Shown: positions 24,471 through 33,589 of the stretch, in pieces
Layout of the letters: each line of letters starts with the position of its first letter
Position numbering within the stretch: position 1 is the stretch's first letter
Source: Chitinophaga sp. YR627
Lineage (GTDB): Bacteria; Bacteroidota; Bacteroidia; Chitinophagales; Chitinophagaceae
DNA length: 64,000 nucleotides
NCBI RefSeq assembly: GCF_900114995.1
Contig: NZ_FOUX01000005.1
Span: forward strand, 868,001 to 932,000
Direction of reading: 5' to 3'
Notes under the pieces: model-generated
The model's database searches: none
What the model was told of the DNA's origin: nothing
What the model saw: the letters and a program-made list of their open reading frames with translations, nothing else
Position numbers and translations under genes: made by a program

Positions 24471-24506
24471 AAAGCAGATTGCGGCAAAAAGACCGTAATC
24501 TGCTTT
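24471..24506 (+). terminator. intrinsic terminator
   Basis: Stem aaagcagatt / aatctgcttt extended by four further pairs (gcgg/ccgt), followed by tttattta, 14 bp past the 23266 gene stop. Confidence 0.75.
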
Positions 24507-24599
24507 ATTTACCATATCTTCAGTTGATCCCCAATTCGGACAACTGATCTTTATAAATTGTTTACTGTTAACAAGCTAATTTAAAAACTCAATTTCAGT

Positions 24600-25259
24600 A
24601 TGAGAGATACCAGATTCATCGCTATAGCTGATGATCACGCTATGCTTAGAAAAGGATTGGAAGTGGTAATTAATATGTTCCCAAACCATCAGGTACTCTT
24701 TACAGCTTCAGATGGTGATGACCTCATTAAACAGCTTGATCCCAATCAACTTCCGGACATCGTGTTAATGGACATCAGCATGCCAGGAAAAGACGGCTAC
24801 CAGACCACTGAATACCTGAAAGAACATTATCCTGAGATTAACGTATTGGCGGTAAGTACCCTGGAATCGGAAGCCGCGATCATTAAAATGATCAAACATG
24901 GCGCAAGAGGTTATGTACTGAAAGATGCTGATCCATCCGAACTAAAGATCGCTTTCGACGAAATCCTGAGCAAAGGGTATTATTACAATGAACTTATCAC
25001 CAGGAAAGTGATGCAGTCTATCCATCAACTGGTAGATGATAGGAATCCTTTGCCCGTTTTTGCTAAACTCACAGACAGAGAGATCCAGTTTCTTAAACTG
25101 GCCTGCAGCGAAAAAACCTATCAGCAGATCGCAAAGGAAATGTTTGTAAGCGAACGTACAGTAGATGGATACAGGGATGCCCTTTTTAAAAAGCTGGAAG
25201 TAACAACAAGGGTGGGTCTGGTGATGTTTGCCATCAGAAATAAACTGGTGGATGTTTAA
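24600..25259 (+). CDS. NarL/LuxR-type response regulator
   Basis: 219 aa. The receiver domain has the acidic pair Asp11-Asp12, phospho-acceptor Asp58 in VLMDISMPGKDG, Thr/Ser switch in AVSTLESEA and Lys108 in YVLKDAD. A LuxR-type helix-turn-helix occupies about 152-215 (LTDREIQFLKLACSEKTYQQ, FVSERTVDGYR). It is a DNA-binding transcription regulator. No kinase gene adjoins it, so it is an orphan; HisKA_3 kinases are the usual partners, and the one at 11970 is the only such kinase in the window. A terminator precedes it, so it has its own promoter in 24507-24599. Confidence 0.92.
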   Translation: MRDTRFIAIADDHAMLRKGLEVVINMFPNHQVLFTASDGDDLIKQLDPNQLPDIVLMDISMPGKDGYQTTEYLKEHYPEINVLAVSTLESEAAIIKMIKHGARGYVLKDADPSELKIAFDEILSKGYYYNELITRKVMQSIHQLVDDRNPLPVFAKLTDREIQFLKLACSEKTYQQIAKEMFVSERTVDGYRDALFKKLEVTTRVGLVMFAIRNKLVDV

Positions 25260-25319
25260 CCATCAACATATGCCCATCCATTGCTGTAAAATGTGTTATC
25301 GGTACTTAATGACGCAACT

Positions 25320-25787
25320 TTAATACACTTCCAGGATCACCGTCTCTTTTTTATTAAACATAAACCGCTCCCCAACTCCTTTATTCAGCAGCAACTTTGC
25401 CAGCGGCGCCTGTGGTGAAAGAAAAAACACCAGGGCTCCATTTACTTCCTGTTTACCCAAGCCCGTCGCTATAAAAAATGAATACTCCGAACACTTTACA
25501 AAAGCGCCCGCCTGAGCGGTCGTATACACGACATTCGTATTGATCTTCTGCAGCTGATCCAGATCTTTCATATTCTCCGCCTGTTGCCGGGAATACATAT
25601 CCTTTTCCAGATGCCCCATCGCTCTGCCTGTTTCATACTTATCGCCCGCCGAGCTTTTCTCCTCTCCGTTAGCTGCCGCCTGCGCATTGTCAATGGCCGC
25701 TTTGGTCATTGCAATGCGCTCCGTGATCAGCAACTCTCCTGCTTTCTTTAAATCATTTTTAAAAGCGATCATCTCCTGGTTTGTCAT
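25320..25787 (-). CDS. GreA/GreB-like protein (often misnamed 3-oxoacyl-ACP synthase)
   Basis: 155 aa with an N-terminal coiled coil (residues about 1-75, containing SSAGDKYETGRAMGHLEK) and a C-terminal FKBP-like domain (GAFVKCSEYSFFIATGLGK, then FFLSPQAPLAKLLLNKGVGE). This is the layout of Gre/Gfh transcription factors, which reach into the RNA polymerase secondary channel. The acidic tip of the coiled coil differs from GreA, so cleavage activity is uncertain. Databases often label this family 3-oxoacyl-ACP synthase, for which there is no sequence basis. It follows the 243-aa gene after 30 bp on the same strand. Confidence 0.7.
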   Translation of the reverse strand: MTNQEMIAFKNDLKKAGELLITERIAMTKAAIDNAQAAANGEEKSSAGDKYETGRAMGHLEKDMYSRQQAENMKDLDQLQKINTNVVYTTAQAGAFVKCSEYSFFIATGLGKQEVNGALVFFLSPQAPLAKLLLNKGVGERFMFNKKETVILEVY

Positions 25788-25817
25788 AAACGGCTACATT
25801 TCCGGACCATCCAGATA

Positions 25818-26549
25818 CTAACTGGTCCTGAGATAATTTTGATATTTCTTTGATAATATCGTCCCAACTTTAAAATAAATCCCCACGTCCTCGTTCTCAT
25901 ATTCCATATTCAACACAGCCTCATTAAAATAACCAGTCAGCTCCTCCCGTGTATGTCTGCTCCAGTCTGTTTTCTTAAGTGCATGTTTGCCCCTGTCTTC
26001 CGTGGCATAAATAAACGGAAACGAAAATTCCTTTTGTATTAACAGCTTACCAGCCTTTATCTCCGCTTCCGAGTCATTGATGAGGGTGTGAATAGTTGCT
26101 TCTCCCAACACCGACAGACAGGTACTCTTTTTCATCCCTTTTCCCCGTATAAAAAATACTTCCTCCACTTTCAGACTACCACTGATCTGCGCCAGGTTGT
26201 CTTTATGATCAGGGTGTCGTGTCCACATATTTTTCGTCTCCACATTACCTGCGATCAGCCCTTCATAAAAACTCAACACCTTACATGTCACATTTCCCAG
26301 CACTACCGGCGAAGATAAAAGGAGGTTATCCCTTTCAGCAATATATTTGTAATAAACACCCCAGTAAATTTCATCATGCAGCCCGAGGGTATCTGTTACG
26401 ATATCTCCATCGTAAACGGGGAAGAGGCTTTCATCAAACAGCGCCTTGTCTTTTGATTTTTCGTAGAGTGCTTCCAGTTTATTACCTGCTGGCAACATTT
26501 CTTTTAGGTCCTTGTAAGCTATGACCTTTAACTTATCGTTGTCTATCAT
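25818..26549 (-). CDS. hypothetical protein, 243 aa, parallel beta-repeat-like
   Basis: No signal peptide. The central part (about 75-160) is a succession of short strands separated by Gly/Asn/Asp turns (VLGNVTCKVLSFYEGLIAGN, QISGSLKVEEVFFIRG, TCLSVLGEATIH), resembling left-handed or bactofilin-like beta solenoids. The C-terminus is helical. I do not recognise a family. It is upstream of the Gre-like gene and probably co-transcribed with it. The function is unknown. Confidence 0.6.
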   Translation of the reverse strand: MIDNDKLKVIAYKDLKEMLPAGNKLEALYEKSKDKALFDESLFPVYDGDIVTDTLGLHDEIYWGVYYKYIAERDNLLLSSPVVLGNVTCKVLSFYEGLIAGNVETKNMWTRHPDHKDNLAQISGSLKVEEVFFIRGKGMKKSTCLSVLGEATIHTLINDSEAEIKAGKLLIQKEFSFPFIYATEDRGKHALKKTDWSRHTREELTGYFNEAVLNMEYENEDVGIYFKVGTILSKKYQNYLRTS

Positions 26550-26910
26550 TGTTTTATGTACTTAATGAATATAGGGTTTTATAATGGCATATTCAGGAAG
26601 TGAAAATATATGATTTGTATGAAAAATCATGCTTTAGCAAAAGCAACATTGTTAATTTTTAAGTCCCTTTGTTAAAAATTACTCAAATAGGTATTCCGTG
26701 TATGTCTTTAGTTATCAGATAGTGGATATCATTCGTCCCGCGTCAGTCAACTGGACGTATCAGAGAACATCATTTCCTACTTCATCAATATAACTAAAAA
26801 GGCATCGGTTAAACCGATGCCTTTTTAGTTTCAATAAGCCCTTCAATGACTTACCATTTCTTTAACATTCTCTGCATTACATTTACCTCCCAAACCTATA
26901 TACCTCATTT
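26550..26910. ncRNA. intergenic region with orphan terminator; possible small RNA about 26705-26830
   Basis: 361 bp between two divergent genes. It contains a strong terminator (26792-26830) that serves neither flanking gene, because both start outward from here. An AT-rich stretch near 26665-26705 has a TTTG box and a TAggTATT sequence that resemble a Bacteroidota promoter imperfectly. A short rightward RNA ending at 26830 would explain the terminator. The RNA is inferred; only the hairpin is directly visible. Confidence 0.4.
26792..26830. terminator. orphan bidirectional terminator
   Basis: Perfect inverted repeat of 19-nt arms (aactaaaaaggcatcggtt and its complement) around a single base, with A and T tracts giving a U-run in either direction. 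Confidence 0.85.
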
Positions 26911-27372
26911 ATGCATCCGAGCACCTTCGCACTCATCTTTCTCCTGTTCTCTACACAGGCATGCTCCCAGACCAGCAACACGAACAAACGGGAAGAAATA
27001 CGCCAGCAACGAGGCCTCCTGCAAAGGGTATCCCTTGTCAACCTGATCGCCAATCCGCAAAAGTACGACGGCAAAAAAATACATGTAACCGGCTATCTAC
27101 ACCTGGAATTTGAAGGGAATGCCATTTATCTGCATGAGGATGATTGCAAAAATTTTATTCCCGAAAATGGCTTTTGGGTAGCATTCTCTCCACAATTAAT
27201 GAGTGAATTGAACCCCAAATCATTTAATAATAAGTATGTTACTATCAAGGGTACATTCAATGCATCCTCCAAAGGACACAGAGAACTGTTCGGAGGCACT
27301 ATTGAAAATATTGTGCGCTTGTCTTCAAACGCTGAGATCATCAATGCTTCCCTTCCAGGCAAATCCCATTAA
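26911..27372 (+). CDS. lipoprotein with OB-fold-like domain
   Basis: 153 aa with a lipoprotein signal ending FSTQAC (Cys18). The mature domain contains VSLVNLIANPQKYDGKKIHV, then TGYLHLEFEGNAIYLHEDD and YVTIKGTFNASSKGH, the usual order of an OB-fold-like family (tRNA-anti-like) found as small lipoproteins in many bacteria. The function is unknown; it probably sits in the periplasm, lipid-anchored. It converges on the kelch gene with 4 bp between stops. Confidence 0.65.
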   Translation: MHPSTFALIFLLFSTQACSQTSNTNKREEIRQQRGLLQRVSLVNLIANPQKYDGKKIHVTGYLHLEFEGNAIYLHEDDCKNFIPENGFWVAFSPQLMSELNPKSFNNKYVTIKGTFNASSKGHRELFGGTIENIVRLSSNAEIINASLPGKSH

Positions 27373-27376
27373 CCAT

Positions 27377-28534
27377 CTATCTCAATATCTCAAAAATATC
27401 CACCTCTCCTCCCAGTTCTATACCCTGCATAGCACTGGCCACGATCATCTTATCACCCACAACTGCTACCGCTGGCTTCTTCGTTCCAAATGTCAGAGAG
27501 TCTATACTCCACTTCCGTGTACTGACGTCATAGATATCGATCCTTTTGCTTGCATCAAACGGACCTTTAGTATTTGTTCCTCCCACAAATACTATTTTAT
27601 TCCCAATCACGACCGGCGTCGGCTCATATCTTCCTTCACTCAGCGAATCTGCACTCCAGGTACCACTTTGCGTATCAAAAATATCAACCCGTCTATGATA
27701 GCCAGGCGCCATGTAGCTCGACCCTCCGGCAAACAATACCAGGTTTCCTGCTGCAGCCGTCGCTATCTGTACCCTGGCTTGTCCTAACTGGAGCGTTCTG
27801 AAACTATTGTCTGTCAGATTATATACATCGACGATATCTGTATTCCAACGGGGAACAAACAATTCATTGCCGGATACAGCGCCTTGCCCGAACAAAGGTC
27901 TGTCAAGTACCCGGTGCTCCCAGCTATTGGTCAGTGTATCATACACATCAGCCGTCCGGCAAAACTGATCAGATTCATAAGACAAACCACCCACAAAAAA
28001 TATCTTACTGCCATACATCACTGCAGAAAAGTCATACTTCGGCTCACTTAAGGAATCATGACTCCATGTATTGGTAGTAGTATTGTATATATCGATAACC
28101 TGCGTACATTGAAGATCTTCATTGTAAGTCCAGTATCTTCCACCGGCAAACCAGACCCTGTTTCCCGCGGCGATCAAACCCATCTGCGACCTGCCGATAC
28201 TTAAGTTAGTCCTGCTCCAGCTACCAGACTGATCATCATAAATATCTACAGTATCAACATGATTTTCAGGCGGAGAAACAGTTGGTACGTTTACAAATAT
28301 AAAGTCCTGCCCTCCCGCAAAAAATGCCTTATTCCCTAACCCAATGCCTTGTACCCCAGCCCTGTCATTACTTAAACGGGCGGAACCAATATGTTTCAGC
28401 AATGGCGTATCTTCTTCCGTCGGATCATCCGGATTGTCGGGTTCGTCAGGTGTACAGGAAAATTGCAGTAAACAAACAGCAATGACAAACAGGAGATAAC
28501 GTGGTACATGCGCTGTACAGGATATGCGGACCAT
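27377..28534 (-). CDS. kelch-repeat lipoprotein
   Basis: 385 aa from the ATG at 28534, which directly opens a lipoprotein signal (VPRYLLFVIAVCLLQFSC) and an acidic Pro/Asp linker; the 25 extra residues of the GTG reading look like untranslated leader. The mature part has six kelch blades of the form GNKVWFAGG...VDIYDT.T..W, for example KIFFVGGLSYESDQFCRTAD and KIVFVGGTNTKGPFDA. A six-bladed propeller at the outer membrane should mediate binding to protein or carbohydrate. No enzymatic residues are seen. Confidence 0.8.
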   Translation of the reverse strand: MVRISCTAHVPRYLLFVIAVCLLQFSCTPDEPDNPDDPTEEDTPLLKHIGSARLSNDRAGVQGIGLGNKAFFAGGQDFIFVNVPTVSPPENHVDTVDIYDDQSGSWSRTNLSIGRSQMGLIAAGNRVWFAGGRYWTYNEDLQCTQVIDIYNTTTNTWSHDSLSEPKYDFSAVMYGSKIFFVGGLSYESDQFCRTADVYDTLTNSWEHRVLDRPLFGQGAVSGNELFVPRWNTDIVDVYNLTDNSFRTLQLGQARVQIATAAAGNLVLFAGGSSYMAPGYHRRVDIFDTQSGTWSADSLSEGRYEPTPVVIGNKIVFVGGTNTKGPFDASKRIDIYDVSTRKWSIDSLTFGTKKPAVAVVGDKMIVASAMQGIELGGEVDIFEILR

Positions 28535-28616
28535 AGACTGGGGTTTTATTTTGGGGGAAACTAAAAGTCCATCTATCCTAAAGTTACCAAACTTTACAAA
28601 TAGTAACACAAATAAA

Positions 28617-28649
28617 ATAGCCTGCCGGTATTGATTACCAGCAGGCTAT
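28617..28649 (-). terminator. terminator of the 28665 gene
   Basis: Nine-bp stem atagcctgc / gcaggctat with an inner imperfect extension; the minus-strand exit runs into tttatttgtg. Confidence 0.65.
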
Positions 28650-28664
28650 AATGATTATCGCAAC

Positions 28665-29714
28665 TTATGCGTAATAATATTTCCGGATATCCCGCTCTTC
28701 GAATATTCCCTCCTCCACCCTGTAACTGATCACAAATTCCAGTTCTGACTGTTCATTGTATTCATTACGATAGACCATTTTACTCAACAACTCATTAAAC
28801 TCAGCATGCCAATACTCCACTGCCACTTCCTTATTCATATGATCATAGCCCTTCACTGTCTTTGTCTTAATATCCAGACCTAATCTATCCAGATATTGCT
28901 TATCAAAGTGAGGAATCTCGTATTCCATCTGTGCATCCCTGAGCATAGCATATAATGCCTCCATATCATAATATCCGATGAGAAAATCCGCATTCGAAGT
29001 AAATGCTCCCAGCTCTGTCACCACATTTCCCTCCCAGATATTTTCATCCACCTTATACAGGATCATACGACCATCATACCGTCCATAATGTTCCGTCTTC
29101 CGCAACTTTTTATCATTATTGTAAAAGTATTTCCGTTGCTGGGAAAGGTATTGCGTGTCCTTATACTTATGTATGATCTGCTCTTCTGCCAACAGTTTGT
29201 TCTCTCCATAGACATAGATCACCTGTTCAGTAAATTGCTCATCAGTGAATGAGGTCTTTGATGCCAGTATACCCTGCTGATAAGTAAACACACTCTTAAG
29301 CACCGTACCGTCTTCTGTTACGCTTTTCTCAGCCACTTTGCGTCCGTCACGGTACTCATAACTGGCACTCGTTGTGATCTTATGCAGGACGTTATGTGAT
29401 TGCTCATATATTAATTCCCCGTTTTCATATTTCTCTTCACGGATATGCCACGCCTCATCCAGCCTGTGCCAGTTCGCTGTGCCCAGCAACTGTTTTCCCT
29501 TTAAAAGAAAAGTATTGTAAGTGTTTGTCCCATGCTGGTATCTCGCGATCCGCAGACCATCTCCCGCATAATCGTAAACCTGTAAGGTTCCCCCATCATT
29601 CTCCTCACTTTTGATCTTTTCTAATATGCCAATGATCTGCTTTTGCTCATTGTAGAATATTTCTTTTTGGGCAGAGGTGTACGCATCCCGGTAAATTTCC
29701 TTCCAAAGGTGCAT
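28665..29714 (-). CDS. YD/MORN-like repeat protein of unknown function
   Basis: 349 aa, no signal peptide. Repeated strands of about 20 residues built on Y-x-Y/N-G-x-x-L/K and D-G/E-G motifs (EKYENGELIYEQSH, YEYRDGRKVAEKSVTEDGT, VYGENKLLAEEQIIHKY, FYNNDKKLRKTEHYGRYDG) give a beta-repeat related to YD, MORN or YwqK-type antitoxin repeats. It is likely cytosolic. In several bacteria such proteins are partners or decoys of toxins, but nothing adjacent supports that here. It ends in its own terminator and starts 88 bp from the next gene on the same strand. Confidence 0.6.
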   Translation of the reverse strand: MHLWKEIYRDAYTSAQKEIFYNEQKQIIGILEKIKSEENDGGTLQVYDYAGDGLRIARYQHGTNTYNTFLLKGKQLLGTANWHRLDEAWHIREEKYENGELIYEQSHNVLHKITTSASYEYRDGRKVAEKSVTEDGTVLKSVFTYQQGILASKTSFTDEQFTEQVIYVYGENKLLAEEQIIHKYKDTQYLSQQRKYFYNNDKKLRKTEHYGRYDGRMILYKVDENIWEGNVVTELGAFTSNADFLIGYYDMEALYAMLRDAQMEYEIPHFDKQYLDRLGLDIKTKTVKGYDHMNKEVAVEYWHAEFNELLSKMVYRNEYNEQSELEFVISYRVEEGIFEERDIRKYYYA

Positions 29715-29801
29715 CTGGTATATATTTTATTACAATATAATAAAATATCTGTTGCAGGGGATAACGATAGCGTAAATAGGGCTTAACACCTATATCGCCA
29801 C

Positions 29802-30203
29802 TCAGGCATAATCACCCTGAGGAATAGGCTCTTCTACCAGTACAACGCCGTTTTTATCCAGATAAGTACAAACCATCCGCTCCGTATCGATCACCCATTT
29901 TTCTACGCCGGCTTCGGCTGCCTGCTGACAAAAAGTAAGAAAATCCGTCTGCCCCTGCTGATGAATAACGATTGTGTGTCGTAAAGCTGCCGCTGAAGAA
30001 GTCGTATTGATCTCTTTATCCGCATAGATCGGTAAACTCTTTACCTGGTGGGCATTGTCGCCGTAATATACAGTGGTCCCGTCCTGTACCAGGTATTCAT
30101 AACGCCGTAAACCCAGTCCTTTGATCTCCTGTACATAGCTGGGGAAATCTGCGCCTGTTTTAACTTTTGCATGTGCTGCTTTCAATTGTTGTAATGTGAA
30201 CAT
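29802..30203 (-). CDS. DUF1398 family protein
   Basis: 133 aa using the ATG at 30203; an upstream in-frame GTG at 30239 would add 12 residues. The sequence FTLQQLKAAHAKVKTGADFP opens the DUF1398 (YbcV-like) pattern, followed by LGLRRYEYLVQDGTTVYYG and a C-terminal half with VEKWVIDTERMVCTYLD. Members are small cytosolic proteins without known function, sometimes phage-borne. It sits just downstream of the AraC-type regulator on the same strand (66-bp gap), which could control it. Confidence 0.75.
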   Translation of the reverse strand: MFTLQQLKAAHAKVKTGADFPSYVQEIKGLGLRRYEYLVQDGTTVYYGDNAHQVKSLPIYADKEINTTSSAAALRHTIVIHQQGQTDFLTFCQQAAEAGVEKWVIDTERMVCTYLDKNGVVLVEEPIPQGDYA

Positions 30204-30269
30204 ATGTGAATGATTATGCTGCAAAAATATCCACATCACCAGCTGGAGAATTGTAAAAAACCGTTTATT

Positions 30270-31052
30270 TCAGGAAACCGGCACATCGGGGTGATGCAGG
30301 AAAAACTGATCGGGGGTCTCTCCCGTGAAACGTTTAAACTCTTTGATAAAATGCGCCTGGTCAAAGAAACCGGCATCATATCCCAGGGTTGTGAGAGAGG
30401 TATCCGGTGAATATTGCTGAATGGTCGTTTTGAGACGTACCAGGGATGCAAACTTTTTCGGGGAAGCGCCTACTATTTTACGGAATCTCTTTTCCAGCGG
30501 ACTCGCACTCGTATGTAACGCCTTTGCCAGGTCTGCGATCCGGATATTGCCTTTATAACTGTATATCAGACTCAAGGCTGCGCTTACCAATGGATCAGGA
30601 CTGGTCTGTTGTAAACGTGCCACAAAAAACTGTTCCACCAGTTTCACCCGCTGCACATCCCCTGCTGCTGCTGCCAGCTGCTCTTCCAGGACAGCCAGCG
30701 CTGATTGTGTGACAAAATTATCCAGGGATACCGACTGCCTGAACAAATCATGCACCGGCGCTTTAAAGAAAGCCGGTAAACCCGCCTCTTTGAAATACAC
30801 CAGTATCGTACCGATATGCGGCGTGTTCTTAAAAAGCCGGTATCCATCCTGTAATCCGGTAATACCTGCTTTGGCCAGGGGCGTCGATGTATCGCCCGCA
30901 ATCGCCGACAAATGCCCTTTATATTGAAAACCGATCACCAGACTGGTATCAGGAAACACCTTGTACACCGATGACACCTCCGCCTCAGAAACAACAAATT
31001 TTCTGATATATGGCTGCAACATTTCACAGGGAATGTAGGCGTCAAATTTCAT
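30270..31052 (-). CDS. AraC-family transcription regulator (DUF6597-like sensor)
   Basis: 260 aa. The N-terminal domain (1-about 150: YIPCEMLQPYIRKFVVSEAE, then FPDTSLVIGFQYKG) is the type often found as DUF6597. The C-terminal AraC domain (about 160-258) has two helix-turn-helix units, IRIADLAKALHTSASPLEKRF and TSLTTLGYDAGFFDQAHFIK, with the usual FKRFTGETPDQF ending. It should regulate its neighbours, probably the DUF1398 gene. The effector is unknown. Confidence 0.88.
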   Translation of the reverse strand: MKFDAYIPCEMLQPYIRKFVVSEAEVSSVYKVFPDTSLVIGFQYKGHLSAIAGDTSTPLAKAGITGLQDGYRLFKNTPHIGTILVYFKEAGLPAFFKAPVHDLFRQSVSLDNFVTQSALAVLEEQLAAAAGDVQRVKLVEQFFVARLQQTSPDPLVSAALSLIYSYKGNIRIADLAKALHTSASPLEKRFRKIVGASPKKFASLVRLKTTIQQYSPDTSLTTLGYDAGFFDQAHFIKEFKRFTGETPDQFFLHHPDVPVS

Positions 31053-31116
31053 TGCTGAGTATTACACATCAAAAGTAAGGAAATTTGTGGCCACCCATTT
31101 AGCCGGTATCAACTCG

Positions 31117-32214
31117 TCAGGATCCCTTTTTAAAGATCTTCAGGAATTTCTTCCAGCCGCCGCTGTCCTTTTTATCCTGTCCCAGCAGATAAGCATATGG
31201 CTGCATCACTGGAATATGGTCAAAAACCACCTTCATCATTCCCATCAATGGAATAGCCATCACCATACCTGGAATGCCCCACAATAATTCCCCCGCTACC
31301 AGTCCCACAATGGTCGCCATTGGATTGATATCTACACCTGAACCTACTACCAGAGGTTCTAAAAGGTAAGACTGGATAAACTGCACCAGCCCGTATGTTA
31401 CAAGTATACCTACTACCAGCGTCATGTCTCCGCCCTGCACAAGAGACATTAACAAGGTCAGTGCTGTTCCTGTAAGATTACCCACAAATGGAATAATCTC
31501 CAGCAAACCACACAGGATTGCAAAAAAGAAAGCATTTTTCACACCAACAACAGAAAATCCAATACCATACATCACCCACAAAAAAATGATCATCAGCAAC
31601 AAGCCTTTCAGATATTTCTGTGCAGTCTCCTGTGTTTTATGAATACAGGCTATTGCCTTTTCTTTCTCACTATGCGGCACCAACCGCACTATAAACCCTT
31701 TGATACGGCTTCTGAAAAAAGTAAATAGAAACACATATACCAGCACCAGCAACAAATCAGTCAGAAAGCCGCCAAATCCACTGATAATACCCGTCACCAC
31801 CGCACTGGCCTTACCTGAAGAAGATTCCTGCTGCTCTTTAAGCACCTGCGCCTGCTTCTCCTGGCTGATCCCATATTCTGTACTTAACCATGCCTGCAAC
31901 TGCTGATACTTTTCCATCAATTGTTGCTCCAGTTGTGATGCATTCTCTGCAATGTCCGATATCTGCCAACTTACAAACAACACGACCAAAGCCAGAAATC
32001 CCACAAAAAGCAGTATAGACAATAGAATAGCCACTGCGTTGTTAATGCCTTTTGCATGGAGCCACCTGCTCACAGGCAGTAACAACATCGCTAAAAGGCC
32101 TGCAAATGCGATAGGCACAAAGAAGGGTTTTCCATAAACAAGGATCAGTACGATCAGTGCTAATATCATCAGAATAGCAGCTGCATCAATAGCTTTTGTC
32201 CGGTAAATCATCAT
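31117..32214 (-). CDS. AI-2E family transporter (TqsA/PerM-like permease)
   Basis: 365 aa inner-membrane protein with about eight hydrophobic segments in the family arrangement: paired helices at the N-terminus (AAILMILALIVLILVYGKPF and FAGLLAMLLLPVSRW), a soluble Gln-rich segment around 90-125, then the C-terminal helices with the signature GLVAGELLWGIPGMVMAIPL. Members export autoinducer-2, or act as Na/H antiporters or lipid-related permeases; the substrate cannot be told. Monocistronic by position. Confidence 0.9.
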   Translation of the reverse strand: MMIYRTKAIDAAAILMILALIVLILVYGKPFFVPIAFAGLLAMLLLPVSRWLHAKGINNAVAILLSILLFVGFLALVVLFVSWQISDIAENASQLEQQLMEKYQQLQAWLSTEYGISQEKQAQVLKEQQESSSGKASAVVTGIISGFGGFLTDLLLVLVYVFLFTFFRSRIKGFIVRLVPHSEKEKAIACIHKTQETAQKYLKGLLLMIIFLWVMYGIGFSVVGVKNAFFFAILCGLLEIIPFVGNLTGTALTLLMSLVQGGDMTLVVGILVTYGLVQFIQSYLLEPLVVGSGVDINPMATIVGLVAGELLWGIPGMVMAIPLMGMMKVVFDHIPVMQPYAYLLGQDKKDSGGWKKFLKIFKKGS

Positions 32215-32366
32215 GAGTAAGCATCAGTTTATAACCCTATCAGTCACAACAACGATGCCATGCGCTTAACCCAATTTGCCAACATAGGTCATATTGCAGA
32301 TACCGATGAGGCAGGCTTACCATTATTCCCCGAAACCTTTGTAGTTTAGTTGAAAATAAGATCATC

Positions 32367-33275
32367 TTGAAAACCATTATCACCTTACTAAAATTCCTGC
32401 TGCTGAGCGAATACCCCTCCGGCTCTGCCATCAGTTACTATAACGATCAGCTGTATATTATCGGTGATGACGCCAGCACACTCCTGGTGCTCGATAGTAA
32501 CTATCACGAGGTACGTACCGTGCGTTTCTTTAATTATAGTGAAAAACGGATTCCAAAGGCGCAAAAAGCGGATCTTGAAACCGCAGTCATCATCGACAAA
32601 GATGGCCACAAAAATCTGCTTGCTTTGGGCTCTGCAGCCACCAGAGAAAGAGAACAGATCATACTATATCCACTTGATACTGCGAATGCCCAGCCAGACT
32701 ATATTTCCTCCACTTCCTTTATCCGGCGCCTGCAACAAATACCTGAAATCAATATTGAAGGCGCAACACTGGCAGGCAAACACCTCATCCTGAGCAACCG
32801 CGGTAATGAAAGCAACCCCATCAACCACCTCATCATCACTACACCCGATTTCTGGCAACATCCCGAAAAAGTACCTATCAATATTTCCAGCATCAACATT
32901 CCTTTTGTTCTGGCAGGATTTGCCGGCATATCAGAATTATGCTATATCGAACAGGAAGACATGCTGTTAGTCCTGCTGTCCAGCGAGGCTACCGGGAATG
33001 CCTATGACGACGGTACTATCGGCGACAGTTATATTGGATGGGTGACCCGTTTCAATGAAAAACTAAGCATCAGAGATATATCTCTGGATGGCATCACTAA
33101 TCTGTCGGAAGTCGATCCGGCTTTCAAAGGTGAAAAGATGGAAGGCATCTGCATCTCTGCAGTGAACAACAATGAATGGTACCTCCATCTTGTGGCAGAC
33201 AATGACAAAGGCGCAAGCAAAATATTTAATATAAAAATGGAAGCAGTGCGTGCGCCTGCTGCTACGCAAAAGTGA
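32367..33275 (+). CDS. beta-propeller-like protein (DUF6929-like)
   Basis: 302 aa, starting at TTG because no in-frame ATG occurs before the conserved region. Strands with Asp turns (YNDQLYIIGDDASTLLVLD, KADLETAVIIDKDGHKNLLA, GEKMEGICISAVNNNEWYLH) indicate a propeller. The pair of phrases NIEGATLAG and EGICIS resembles a family I recall as DUF6929, in which each binds a metal. There is no convincing signal peptide. The downstream 300 bp are decayed sequence. The function is unknown. Confidence 0.6.
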   Translation: MKTIITLLKFLLLSEYPSGSAISYYNDQLYIIGDDASTLLVLDSNYHEVRTVRFFNYSEKRIPKAQKADLETAVIIDKDGHKNLLALGSAATREREQIILYPLDTANAQPDYISSTSFIRRLQQIPEINIEGATLAGKHLILSNRGNESNPINHLIITTPDFWQHPEKVPINISSINIPFVLAGFAGISELCYIEQEDMLLVLLSSEATGNAYDDGTIGDSYIGWVTRFNEKLSIRDISLDGITNLSEVDPAFKGEKMEGICISAVNNNEWYLHLVADNDKGASKIFNIKMEAVRAPAATQK

Positions 33276-33388
33276 GCGTTGAAAACGCCACCACACACTG
33301 ATAAATGTATCGCTGTTTGTTACTGACATGCTATTTTTATTTTGTTTCAACTGTAATTTACGACCTGTTTTAAGGCAAATCAGCACAA

Positions 33389-33438
33389 TGTGCACAGGAC
33401 GCATTTTCGTGTGCACAGGACGCAAAAACATGTGCATG
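33389..33438. repeat. 21-bp tandem repeat, 2.4 copies
   Basis: Units start at 33389, 33410 and 33431 with the core tgtgcacaggacgca (third copy partial, tgtgcatgg). A period of 21 bp is two helical turns, so the cores lie on one face of the DNA. The core itself contains the palindrome gtgcac. Confidence 0.8.
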
Positions 33439-33492
33439 GGTAAACAGCAAATCGACTCACGCTTCGTATTATATCGTTACTATACCGCAACT

Positions 33493-33534
33493 ACGCCGTT
33501 AATGCTCCGTGTATGAACGAAGCACTAACGGCGT
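33493..33534. repeat. long imperfect hairpin
   Basis: Core arms 33493-33506 and 33521-33534 match at 13 of 14 positions (acgccgttaatgct). The pairing continues outward with mismatches to about 33479 and 33548, giving 28-nt arms with 23 matches. No T-run marks a terminator. Confidence 0.7.
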
Positions 33535-33589
33535 AATTAAGGTATAATACCGTTGTAATGGGAACAACAACATACCCGCACCCTATTGA

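Larger units (their letters stand above)
33276..33589. other. intergenic decayed stretch, 314 bp
   Basis: No gene. It holds a 13-mer shared with 58074-58086 (ggcaaatcagcac, at 33374-33386), a 21-bp tandem repeat (33389-33438) and a long imperfect hairpin (core 33493-33534). It separates the DUF6929-like gene from an S41 peptidase fragment. Confidence 0.6.

Noticed and set aside
25320..25787. 3-oxoacyl-ACP synthase
   Set aside because: The protein is 155 residues with a coiled coil and FKBP-like end; it has no thiolase fold or active-site Cys.
26792..26830. Sequence similarity between this terminator and the 51-bp repeats (ggcatcg core)
   Set aside because: Only the terminator stem is alike; the flanking conserved part of the repeats is absent.
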